This document shows, in pieces, positions 1-10,900 of a stretch of DNA of 64,000 nucleotides. The position numbers and the translations under genes were made by a program. The notes beneath the pieces are model-generated. The model searched no databases and was not told the DNA's origin. It saw only the letters and a program-made list of their open reading frames with translations. Numbering within the stretch: position 1 is the first letter of the stretch; each line of letters begins with the position of its first letter. Source of the DNA: Takakia lepidozioides (lineage: Eukaryota > Streptophyta > Takakiopsida > Takakiales > Takakiaceae); assembly GCA_030704615.1 (NCBI GenBank), contig CM060734.1, positions 12,400,001 through 12,464,000 on the forward strand. The letters run 5' to 3'.

Positions 1-1136
1 TATACCAACTCGATGCATCACCTGGAAGTCGTACTCTTGAAGCATAAGTGCCTACCGTGCAAGCTTCCATGTAAGCTTGTCTGACTCCATTAACCACTTC
101 AATGGTTGGTGATCCGTGACAAGGGTGAAGAGGTTGCCATAGAGGTAACATTTGAAATGTGCCACTGCCCATACCGCAGCTAGACACTCCCTTCATATGA
201 GCTATACTTCGCCTCAGCATCATTGTTCGAGCGGCTGGCATATGCCAGTGGCTTACCTGTGTGAGCACTGCTCTAATTCCCAGCATACTCCAATCCATAT
301 GTAGCTGGAAATGCCCCGAATAGGCCGCCTCAGAATAGGTGCAGAAGTCAATCGAGCCTTGAGTTCCTCAAAGGCTTCTTCTTGCTCCTCCTCCCACTGC
401 CACTCCTGACCCACCTTGGTCAACTTGGTAAGAGCCTTTGCTATGCTGCTAAATCCCTTGACAAACCGTCGATAGTAGTTTGCCAACCCCATGAAAGCAC
501 GAACTCTGCTAACATCTATGGGACGTGGAATGCGTGCAATGGCCTCCACCTTCGTCTTTTGAACACCCAATCCTCCAGGGTATATCATATGGCCCAGATA
601 CTCAATTTGGTTGTGGAAGAACTTGCACTTCCCAGGGTGCAATTTCAACCCATGCGCTCTCAAGCACTCAAACACCATCTGAAGATGTCTCTCATGCTCC
701 TCAACCGTAGCACTAAAGACGATGATGTCATCAGTGTAACACTAGGCAAAGTCTAGCCCCGCGAGAATCCTATCCATAACCCTCTAAAACTCTGCATGAG
801 CATTCTTCAACCCAAACGGTAGGAACCGCCATTGGTACAAGCAATCCTTCCCATGTTGGTCAATCCCCCAAAATACCGTCTTTTGTTTGTCAGCCTCTTT
901 GATTGGCAACTGGTGGTAACCGGATCGCAAGTCCAATGTGCTAAGCACCTTTGCATGCCCAATGGCATCAAAGATCTCTTCTGGAGTTGGCATGGCATAT
1001 CTATCGGACTTAGTCTGACGATTAACAGGACGATAGTCCCCACACATCATTCTTTCTGTCCAATTGCCATAGATATCCTTCTTAGCTGACATTACCGTTG
1101 CCGAGGCATACTCCCCGCCTAACAACTCCACCAATC
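1..1136 (-). pseudogene. Ty3/gypsy RT-RNase H fragment
   Basis: Read on the minus strand, this is the reverse transcriptase palm and the start of RNase H of a Ty3/gypsy polyprotein. Visible blocks are CGDYRPVN, STLDLRSGYHQLP and FLPFGLKNA (about 784-1050), then HGLKLHPGKCKFF and MGLANYYRRF (253-678), then VTDHQPLKWL-like RNase H sequence near the window edge. It closely matches 59690-60850 of the large gypsy element, so it is the same family. Frame breaks between 678 and 784 and after about 350 show that it is dead. The fragment runs off the left edge of the window. Its 5' side stops at about 1136, where homology switches to the protease region of the same family in the opposite orientation. 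Confidence 0.85.
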
Positions 1137-1138
1137 CA

Positions 1139-1193
1139 GTACATTGTTGGGGCTTCGAACAATGTACTATGGAGCTTCGAACAGCTCCATAGT
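1139..1193. repeat. Two adjacent perfect hairpins at an inversion junction
   Basis: The first hairpin has a 10-bp stem (1139-1148 pairing with 1158-1167). The second has an 11-bp stem (1166-1176 pairing with 1183-1193) with loop TCGAAC. Both contain the string GCTTCGAAC (1152-1160 and 1174-1182). The 17-nt string CCAGTACATTGTTGGGG flanks the pair as a direct repeat (about 1137-1153 and 1206-1222). They sit exactly where gypsy homology changes strand. Confidence 0.7.
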
Positions 1194-1195
1194 TC

Positions 1196-1668
1196 GTGAC
1201 ACAGCCAGTACATTGTTGGGGGTGGCTACGGCAATTTGCCAAGCTCCATTGTTTTCTGCCACGACAATTGCAATGCTGGGGATGTGGCCAGCTGCAGTGT
1301 TTAGACTGGTAGCTGCACCCTGGATTCAGGGTGAAGACAGCCACAGCTGCACCATGGCAAGCGGCAGCTGCAAGGTTACAGGAGTTGCCAGCTAGACCAG
1401 CCATTGAGCGTAGTATGGTGACTCTTGGGGTAGTCCTGGTGATGGTGTGTTTCAGTTGGGTGGCCCAGCCGGGAGGAGGTATAGGCCACTGCGGGTCTTG
1501 TTGGACTCGGGAGCACAACCATTGACGTTGGGGAGAGCAGCAATTGCAGGCTTGGGCCTTACAGAGGCGGATTTGAAGCCTTGCCCTTTTCAAATTCAAA
1601 CATCTTTGGGCGGTTCAGAGAAGGCACGAGGGATTACACGCCATGAGCTCTTCAATCGATTGCAGCCA
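1196..1668 (+). pseudogene. Ty3/gypsy protease fragment
   Basis: This plus-strand segment matches the protease region of the large gypsy element at about 57070-57620. The aspartic protease core VLLDSGAQP and the following block LGRAAIAGLGL are readable, and the match continues to the QPDHP block. It lies in the opposite orientation to the RT fragment to its left although both come from one family, so part of the element was inverted. The match stops at about 1668, where an inverted LINE endonuclease fragment begins. Confidence 0.8.
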
Positions 1669-1862
1669 GATCATCCTTGAAATCCCCAGCTAAAACCCAG
1701 TTGGAGATATGAGGCATTCCAATGATCTTCTCTCTAATAACGTCCCAAAGGGCAGCCCTTTCAAGCGACTGATTCGGGGCATAAACATTAATGAAGGCTA
1801 AGTGGCCAAAGGGGGAGGACTGTTCAGTGACAACACACTGGACTCGTCCTTGAACCCAATTT
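1669..1862 (-). pseudogene. Inverted 5' part of LINE: endonuclease fragment
   Basis: On the minus strand this reads as part of the AP-type (EEP) endonuclease of a non-LTR retrotransposon: FGHLAFINVYAPN, then a tryptophan-containing spacer, then WVLAGDF. INVYAPN and AGDF are standard landmarks of this domain. The piece is immediately left of the plus-strand RT of a LINE, with the two 5' ends facing each other. That arrangement is expected of a 5' inversion produced during target-primed reverse transcription. There is no intact reading frame beyond the fragment. Confidence 0.75.
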
Positions 1863-4744
1863 TGGACTTCAAGAATGCATCCTTCTCTGCTATGGAGTTA
1901 ATGCAAGCTGCCGAGGTGCTGGCCTCCCTCAAAACTCCAGGCCTTGACGGGCTCCTTGTAGAGTTCTTCCTGGCCCTGTGGGATTCTTGGTGACGACTTT
2001 CTTCGAATGGCTGATGACGTCTTGGAGAAATGCATCATGCCTTCGCAGCTATCAAAAGGTGTTATCACACTCATCTACAAAAAAGGCAACAAGGAAAGTT
2101 TGGCTAACTACAGACCTATCACGCTATTGAACTCAGCTTATAAAATTATCGCTAAGGCTTTAGCATTGCGCCTGCAACCCTTGCTATCTAAGCTCATCAG
2201 ACCGGAGCAGACAGGCTTCTTTAAAAACAGGATGATTTTAGATAACATCTTGCTGGTCAATGAAGCCCTTCACTTAGCTCATTCTGAAAACCAGCCTTTG
2301 GCCTTGCTTATGTTGGACTTTGAAAAGGCTTTCGATAACATAAATTGGAGCTTCCTCTTGGGGGCCCTACATGCTGTCGGAATCAACTTCCTCAAATGGA
2401 TCCAAATCCTGCTGTCCTCGGCCTCTAGCAGAGTTATGCTCAATGGCATGATTGCAAAGGCCTTCCCTCTTTTTAAATCGGTCAGACAGGGATGTCCTCT
2501 CGCCCCCTTGTTCCTGATTGCAGCGGATGGTTTAAGTCATCTTATGGACAAGAGGAAAGACTCGCTGGGTCTGATAATTTCCAACTCCGGTGATGACCCT
2601 CTCTCTTCCTCGATTAAATCATCACTCTATGCTGATGACACCACGCTCTTCATTGACAACAGTCAGGGAGCTAATGTGGAAGCAACCCTTAGTTCACTCA
2701 CTGCCTTCTGTGGAGCCTCGGGGTTGAAAATCAACTGGAACAAATCAGTCGGGCTGCTCAGTCAGCTCTCAGACCCCTCTGCAGCTTGCCACTGTGATAC
2801 TTGGGGGTTGGATCTCGGTCTGAAATGGCTGCAGAATGGTCAAACACACGAGCTGTTGGGACACTTTGTCGGCATCAACCTCAATGATGATCTTCGCTTC
2901 TCAACAGTGCTCATGAAGCTCAAACGGAGGCTTACTTACTGGTGTTCAGTTCATCTTTCAATCATTGGAAGAGCGCTAATAGCGAATCAAGTCCTTGAGG
3001 CTTCAATGTGGTTTGTCTCCTCGGTATGGGCCCCTGGCACGCCAATCATTAAACAGATTAAATCCTCGATGAGGAACTTTATTTGGGGAGCCTCACCTAC
3101 TTCTCCCAGCAGACGGGCGCTTGTTAGCTGGGATCAACTTTGCCAGAAGAAAAAGAATGGGGGCCTTGGGGTTTTGGATCCTCAAAAACAAATTACTTCC
3201 CTACTTGCAAAGTGGGTTCCTAGGGTGTTAACACACCTCTCCAGCCCCTGGAGCCGACTGGTGAGACAGCATATCATTGCAGCCATACCCCGAACCAGTG
3301 CTAAATGGAAACATTCCCTTTAGATGGATGGTGCAAGGGGACCAATCGAATTCAAAGCCAGGCTTGAGTTCTCAAGCGTGGAAGTCCATTTGGAGCGCCT
3401 GGTGTAAGATTCGCCCAAAAATTGCCTTCTACTTGTCACGAAGTCCTTAGACAGCCGCTCTTTGGTAATTACAACAGGGATTCTGAATTCTTGATTTCCT
3501 GCTCCAAGCGCTGGGCTGAGTGGGAAGAAGCCGGGCTTTCGCATCTTTTGCATTTTTGGAATATTTCAACCAACTCCTTAATCTCGCCCTCCTCTGCTGC
3601 TGAAGGCTTCTCTCAGAGAAGGATACATCTTGGCTGGGACTCTGTAGTGGGCAGTTTACCTTCAAGTTGGACAGATCTACTGTCTCAACCCCACCTCTTG
3701 AAACTGCCAGGCTGGTTTGGATGGTCAGTGGGGCCCAACCTTAGAGCGTTTTTTGCCACTTCCTGCGTGGAACACTCTCTCTCTGGCATCAGCTTTAAGG
3801 TCAGAAAAATTGGGTTGCTTTTTGCCCCTGAAGTAGCTCAAGTTCCAGATACCAGCAGTTTATACGAGATCAGGGTATGTTGTCTCCTCTCGGGCAACCC
3901 CAGGCCTGAACCTCCTCTCGAGTTGCAACATTATAGTGGCTCTTTCATTTGGTTTCTTTCAGCCCCATTGAAGCTACTGCAATTCGACCCCGGAGAGTGG
4001 TTCTGGAGAAATAAGGGTCATGATCCATTCTTTAAGTATTCAGTCAAGACGGGTATTCTCTGCTATCTCCTAAGAGAGGGTTTGACAGGAAATGGAACTC
4101 TAAGTGGGCTCATCGTCCTGGTCCTCCGATACCTTGGAAAAGGGTTTGGGCCGATATATGAAAAAACACAGGGCTACCAAGGTTGCTGCCTTTTTATGGA
4201 AGGTTGCTAACAAAATTATTCCAGTGGCGGCCATGTTCCCTAATACATCTGGTTCCTGTGCCTCCTGCATGCTGGCAGCGAATGAAAGTGTGGAGCAGTG
4301 AAAGGTGAGCTGAGCCTTAGATCTGCTTTTTCCTAGAGGTACGCTTATGTCTCCAGTTGATGTCCAAATCCACAGATTCCAGCGGCGATGGCAACGAGCT
4401 GATGTCACTGCCAGCACGAAGGGAGGGAATCTTCCCACACGACCCTAGTATGTGCCGAAGCGTAAGAGGGGTAGTTCGTAGCTTTCTTTTTCCTTGGTGC
4501 TTCCGATCTTATCTCCGTCTTCTTCATGTAGATTGTCCTGCTCGAAGCTGCCTTGCTTCCGGAGCAGTACTCTTTTTTAGGCAGTCTCCTCCCTCCCTAG
4601 TGCTTTGGTTATAGAGTGGTACCTCTTTACTTGCCTTATGGCTTCCTTGTAAGGTTATTTTTTCCTTACTTAAATAAAGATCTACAGGGATACAATCCCC
4701 CTGTTCTCTAAGAAAAAAGAAAGAAAGAAAAAAAAAAAAAAAAA
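1863..4744 (+). mobile_element. 5'-truncated LINE with poly(A) tail
   Basis: This is a plant-type non-LTR retrotransposon copy. It begins in the RT N-terminal region (LKTPGLDG, about 1935), carries a near-complete RT and a C-terminal zinc-binding region, then a non-coding 3' end with AATAAA at 4673-4678 and an A-rich tail at 4711-4744. With the inverted endonuclease piece on its left it forms one insertion into a gypsy relic. No target-site duplication was found by eye. The tail ends 235 bp before the clathrin start codon, so this LINE is the immediate upstream neighbour of that gene and has the same orientation. Confidence 0.9.
1880..4449 (+). pseudogene. LINE reverse transcriptase ORF, frameshifted
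   Basis: The longest open part is 2007-3323. It shows LIYKKGNKESLANYRPI, LMLDFEKAFDNINW, RQGCPLAPLF and the catalytic YADDTTLF at about 2629-2652. Upstream, 1802-1993 carries LKTPGLDGLLVEFFLALWD in a different frame, so a one-base-type frameshift lies near 1990. A second break near 3318 shifts into a frame that reads WMVQGDQS and WKSIWSAWCKIRP. Beyond it, about 4160-4300 reads VAAFLWKVANKI and CASCMLAANESV, typical of the RT-associated zinc-binding region, and the frame closes at the TAG at 4447-4449. The family is clear; the copy is inactive. Confidence 0.85.
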
Positions 4745-4979
4745 GTTTTTCCCCGACATAAATTACACAGCAGGAGACCTGGTGGGCACGCTAGAGTGAA
4801 AGTAACTTGGTCGCGGCAAATGGTAATTATCACCCGGAGGAGGGGGAGAGTGGCAGAGCTTGAACTGCGTTGGAGGGCATCGTTCCTTCTGGTGGCTGCT
4901 CGTCTTTTTTGTGGTCTTCCGGATCGGTGCTTGCCCTCGATCTTCAGAGCTTGAGAGGGCCGGATCGCAGCTCGCCAAC
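4745..4979 (+). promoter_or_regulatory. Clathrin heavy chain 5' flank and leader
   Basis: Only 235 bp separate the LINE poly(A) from the clathrin ATG. The stretch is GC-rich compared with the introns. I see no convincing TATA box. Promoter and 5' UTR must lie here, extend into the LINE 3' end, or include a non-coding first exon farther away. The transcription start cannot be placed from sequence. Confidence 0.35.
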
Positions 4980-7900
4980 ATGGCGGCCGCAAGCGCTCCC
5001 ATCACTATGAAGGAGGCCTTGACGGTGAGTTGCTGGGAAGGGCTCACTTCTATGGGGGAGGAGGTGGCAGTGAGAAACCTTGTTTGGGGTGCGGTTAGGG
5101 CTGGAAGATGTGTTGTGGCGCATTTTGGCTGGTTTTCCTGCTGTTTGCGTGATACGATAGGTTTGAGGCAGGAGGTTGTGGAAAAGTGCGATGCAGCAGC
5201 AACTGAATATGTGGCAGAGATCATGTCATACGGAAATGTTGGGTGAAGTAACGCAGCTGGCGGATGTTTTCGGAATTGTATCTTTCTGTGGACTGTGGTT
5301 ACTTTTGAACTTTGATTGACAGAGGGAAATGTTGGCTGGGGAAATGCAGCTGACGAGCCTCGGAATTAATCAACAATTTATCACATTCACGCATGTCACC
5401 ATGGAGTCTGATAAGTATATATGTGTGCGGGAGACATCACCTCAAAATAGCGTGGTAATCATAGATATGGCTATGCCCCTCCAGCCGCTGCGACGTCCTA
5501 TAACTGCTGACTCTGCCTTGATGAATCCTACAAGCAGAGTTCTTGCCCTAAAAGGTGTGATCGTCTTGGATCCAACTTCTTTGTATGTAAGTTGAGAAGA
5601 TCAGCCCGGGATTAAAACGGCCAACTTACTGTAACTGGCCAAATGTAGGAGAATGGAGCACCTCTCTCGAATGAGGCATCGCTAGTTGAACCTTGGGTCA
5701 TTGCAAGAGTCGATAAGCTTCAGTCCATGAGCTAGGCGTTTTCCATGGTACTGAGTAGATCTAGGCAACGGGATGGACTAAAGCTTGGAAGTGTAATTCA
5801 AGTAGGCACTCACTGGTTCTGTTCATGGTATGTTGGAGACAGCTCAAATTCCGGGGTCGACACAGGATCATCTCCAAATTTTCAACATCGAGCTCAAGGC
5901 TAAAATGAAATCTCATCAGATGCCAGAGCAGGTTGGCCATGCTATGCGTTGATACCTCACTTCAGATACTAAAAGCAGTTGAGTAGGTCTGTTAGAAGCG
6001 CAGCTGAAGTTAATCCAAGCCATTGGAATCTGAATCAGCATAGTGGTCCAGTTGTTGGTATGGGGTGGGGTTTAGCAGGCTCATTGACTGGAAGTGTACA
6101 TGGTTGGTTGTGGTTGTCAAAGGTGGTCTTCTGGAAGTGGATCACTCCGAAGTTGCTTGGACTTGTAACTCAAACAGCAGTTTACCACTGGTCTATCGAA
6201 GGTATGGAATGCTGCACATAATATCTGGTTCCATTGTGTTAAGGAGTCTTCATTTGCGTCCGGAGGTGCGTAACTCCAGTGACAGGGGGCCTTCAGTATG
6301 TTGTTTATGATTGTCTCTGTCTCATCTGACTTTTGAAACAGGTGACTCTGAACCCCTGAGGATGTTTGAGAGAACGGCAAACTTGAGTGGTAACCAAATC
6401 ATCAACTACCGATGTGATCCCTCTGAGAAGTGGCTCGTCCTGATTGGCATTGCACCAGGAGCACCTGAGGTACTATCCGATTGGATTAGTGCATACATTA
6501 ATCTCCTACCAAACCACAATGATGCTTTCAGCTTGTGCCCGTTACCTCTTGGTTTTGGTGATTTGACTCTGTTTCATCTGTCCCCTTCCTCCTGGTGATG
6601 TGTTCTCAGAACACCGAGCAGGCTGCCAGCAACTCTCTACCTCTAACTGTCAACTATACTCTACATGTGCTTGCCAGCGTCCCAGCTGCCAGCAACCAAC
6701 CATAGACTACATTGAGATTGGGACATTGTGGTGCTTGACAGCGTCCCCAGCTCGTAAAAGGAAACATGCAGCTCTTTTCAGTGGACCAGCAGCGGAGCCA
6801 GGCATTGGAAGCACACGCGGCATCTTTTGCATCTTTCAAGGTAAGGTGTTACCTGATTGTTGCCCGTTCACTTCATTGCTAGTCAATGAGAGATGTGAAA
6901 CGAGATGAAAAGGGCTTCATACTTTTTGTTTTGAACTATCTACGATGCATGGGGGTTAATGGGTGAGTCTGTCGTCAAGTGCCTGCAGGTTCCCCTAAAG
7001 GACCAACCCTCCACTCTCATTTCATTCACAACAAAGACTATTTCGGGCGGTCAGCTAGTTTCCAAGTTGCACATAATTGAGCTGGGTGCTCAGCCAGGTC
7101 TGTCCTTTCTTTTCTCACACACCACAGTATACCCTTGATTGATCCCAGGTGACAGGGAGCGAAACTCCATCACTTTTGATTGCGTTTTCAACAAAATCCA
7201 TTAATGCCGGTCAGCTTTCGTCAAAGCTGCACATCATTGAGCTCGGGGCTCAGCCAGGTTGGTCAGACCTAGATCAACTTATTGCAATCCGACTATGCTC
7301 TGAATTTCTGGAAGTCCAGGTTTCTGAAAGTCCTGAACTATAGCCTTGGGAAGAGACGGTTTAATCGCTGAATAATTTGGATGTTTGGTTAGAATCAAAA
7401 GACGATGTTGTGTGATCTGCCAGTCTGGATATATCTGTACCTAGAACTTTTGCAGATTGAAAGCCAAGGTTGCACAGTTGTGTTGCTATTATAGCTGGGC
7501 TTCTTGTTGTGACAAACTGATGGTATTTGCCATTGGCATATGATGGGAAACTGTGCATGGAGTGAATCAGCAGAATGCCCCGGTGGTTCCATGGCAGTAC
7601 CTTGCAGAAATTCCACACCTTCTCTTGCTTCATGGTTAGCTGTGGTTAAAGCACATTTATCTATAAGATGCAGGGTCAACGAAAGACTGTGATGAGGTCT
7701 TAAAAGTAAAATGGAAGATTGTTCTAATGAATTAGACTTGTGGACTGCTTTTTCCTGTTCAGGTAAACCTGGATTCTCCAAGAAGCAGGCAGATCTCTTC
7801 TTCCCTCCAGACTTCGCAGATGATTTCCCTGTATCAATGCAGGTGGGTGTATTTGCTATGTGTTTGTTTTACTATCTTAGACATGACGAGTGTCTTAGGT

Positions 7901-10900
7901 CTCCTATTATCTTTGTGTCTCAAAGTGTTTATTTATGAAAGGGTTTGACTGGGCAGGTGATTACCTTGGTGAGTGAGCCATAGAAAAAGGTAACGAAGTT
8001 GTCAATGTTGTAGATGCTGGAACCCTTTCTGTCCAATTTCATGATGGTTTCACACTCTCTGACCTTGTTGCATTGTTGTATACAGATATCAGCAAAGTAC
8101 AACCTGATCTATGTGATCACAAAGCTTGGTCTTCTATTTGTTTATGATTTGGAAACTGCCACAGCTGTATATAGGAATCGTATTAGCCCCGACCCCATTT
8201 TTTTGACAGCAGATGCTCCTACAGTAGGGGGCTTCTATGCGGTGAATCGTCGAGGACAAGTCCTACTTGCCACTGTGAATGAGACAACAATTGTCCCGTT
8301 CGTAAGTGTACAGGTATGAAACTGTGCAGTGCTACTCTTCGCATGTGGAGCAAAGATAGGGTCAAGCATTGCGCAAGCACTTTATTTGGGCCTTATCACA
8401 TAAACTCGTGTGACTTCCACTATGAGGATTTGCATGAGCATGATGACTTTGTGACTTGGTGGCAACTGTACATTGCATGATTACTCGAAAGAATGTCAGA
8501 ATTGGGAGGTTGTTCGTTTCCTGTGCCAGTGGGGTCATCGCTGTTCTGTGCTCAACTTCTCTTGTTTGGTCCTTTCAGCTCAATAATCTGGAACTGGCAG
8601 TCAATCTTGCAAAGCGTGGAAATTTACCAGGAGCTGAGAACCTGGTATGATCAACGAGAAATTGCTCTCCTTTCCAAGAGTAGAGTTCTGATTGTTACAG
8701 ATGAATTCCTTCAAGTCACTAGAGTTATTTATTTAAGCCAAGTGTAAGGTAGCAAAATACAATGGTTGAAGCAGCAGATGCTGATTATGACATTTTAAGA
8801 CTGAGGGGCACTCATAATCTCTTTCCTTTTGTTCTCCATATTAAACTGTGCTTTGACAAAGGTATACTACCATTCCTGCTGTCACAGGTTGTACAACGAT
8901 TCCAAGAGTTGTTCTCTCAGATGAAATACAAGGAAGCAGCAGACCTTGCAGCTGAGTCACCCCAGGGCATTCTTCGTACACCGGACACTGTAGCTAAGTT
9001 TCAGGTAGGCAGACTTGTTGGCTACATTGCCCCCATGGGGTGATCAAACCATCATGGTAGTCCTATGCCTTGAATGTTGAGATAGGTGCTCTTGAGATGA
9101 ACTGCGTAGCTGCTTGATTGATAATGCTATTTGGATGGAGAGGCTTCCTTACTCCTGTAGTACCTGGATAGTCTCACATCAAGGGGGTAGTGAGGAAATT
9201 TTTGGGATTGATTCAGATTTCTCGTCTATCATTTGTACCTTTTGATTTGAAAGGACCCACAAGCAGGGTGGATTGCCAAATGTTCAGGGCATTCTCGCCC
9301 TGTGTTTGTTTGCCGTTCAGGTCACTGCGTCCTGCTGTATTGTTGTTATAGACTGTTCATGAGGGAGCTTTCCATGTTTGCAGCATGCTGAATTTAACTG
9401 GTGGCTTCTCTATGTTTTTCTTGCAGAGTGTTCCAGTGCAGCCTGGGCAGACGTCCCCACTTTTGCAATATTTTGGCACTCTGTTGACCAAGGGAAAGCT
9501 AAACGCCTTTGAATCCTTGGAGCTCTCTCGCCTAGTTGTAAATCAAAACAAGAAGAATTTGCTTGAGAATTGGTTGGCGGAGGACAAGTTGGAGTGCAGT
9601 GAAGAGCTTGGAGACCTTGTGAAGGTGAGATCCACAATGTGGCATTGTTCTCTGATTCTGATAACACCTGGTTCACTGTCAAACCTTTGTCTAGTGCATG
9701 CTCATAGACCAAGAGCTCGGGGATGGGGAATGGCTTACATTCCTAGCTGAGGAGGTACAGCTGTCAATTGAAGCTGCATAGACATTCAGGCATGGATGTT
9801 TATTACTTTTACCCCAACTTGCACTGCCAAATGTCAGGAACTGATGAAGGCTGTGGGGACTCTTAGGAGCTAGTCTCTGCTGTTTGATTGATTGATGTGT
9901 ACTCTTGTGACTGACTCTCTGACGCTCAATTGGTTTTCTTTTATTTGATTTACAACCAAACATTAATACAACCTATTGCATTCATGTAATTGGTAATCAT
10001 GCTGGTCAAACTAGCAAGGTCAAACTAGCAAGGGTAACATCTCAATTTGTTAAAGAAGGTGCACCTGTGTCTTGTATCTTGGGCCATTCTAGTGATACCA
10101 CATTTCTACCTTTTACCAGACGGTGGACAATGACATGGCTCTGAAGATCTACATCAAAGCCAGGGCTACCCCAAAAGTGGTGGCAGCTTTTGCTGACCGC
10201 AGAGAGTTTGACAAGATTCTGATCTACTCCAAGCAGGTAAACTGTAGGACTTCCGACAAGGCCAGTGTTATCTAAATGTTTGATTGGCTGCTGTCCTATG
10301 TTTTGTTTTTTCTCAATCTCATCCTCTCAAGTCATGGCATTTGACTACAAGTTATAGATTTCTATTTAATCCAGGGTATTTGGATAGGCCAGAAGCTGTA
10401 CAAGCAGGTATGGATGGTTACATTTTGTTGTGGCCTGTGCTGTCAGGTTGGCTATACGCCAGACTACTTGTACCTGCTGCAATCTATTCTGCGATCAGAC
10501 CCCCAGGTGCGACTACACCAATACTTATTTTAGTGAGACATGTTGTTTTCTTAGAGTTGACTCTAGAATATGCTTTCAGGAGTGTGTTTGTTGTACACAA
10601 ATTCAATAAAGCAGCTTCAAATTGGCTGCAGGGTGCTGTGAACTTCGCTCTGATGATGTCTCAATTGGAAGGTGGTTGCCCAGTGGACTACAATACCATT
10701 ACAGATCTGTTTCTCCAGGTATATACCCTACACTTGTGATAATTTCCCTCTGCTTAGCTTTGTGACCAGAAAGTGGTACGTAGCCCCCGATAGCTGTTGG
10801 GCTAGGTGAACCCTCCGTTTGGGATGTATGCGAAAGTGTTTACATATCTCCAATCGTGGAACAGATGGTCTTCTGCGAAAAGGAGCTGTGGCATGGGGCT

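Noticed and set aside
6989-7097. Exon 7a as a dead pseudo-exon
   Set aside because: Exact length, intact splice sites, preserved phase and mainly synonymous divergence argue that it is kept functional.
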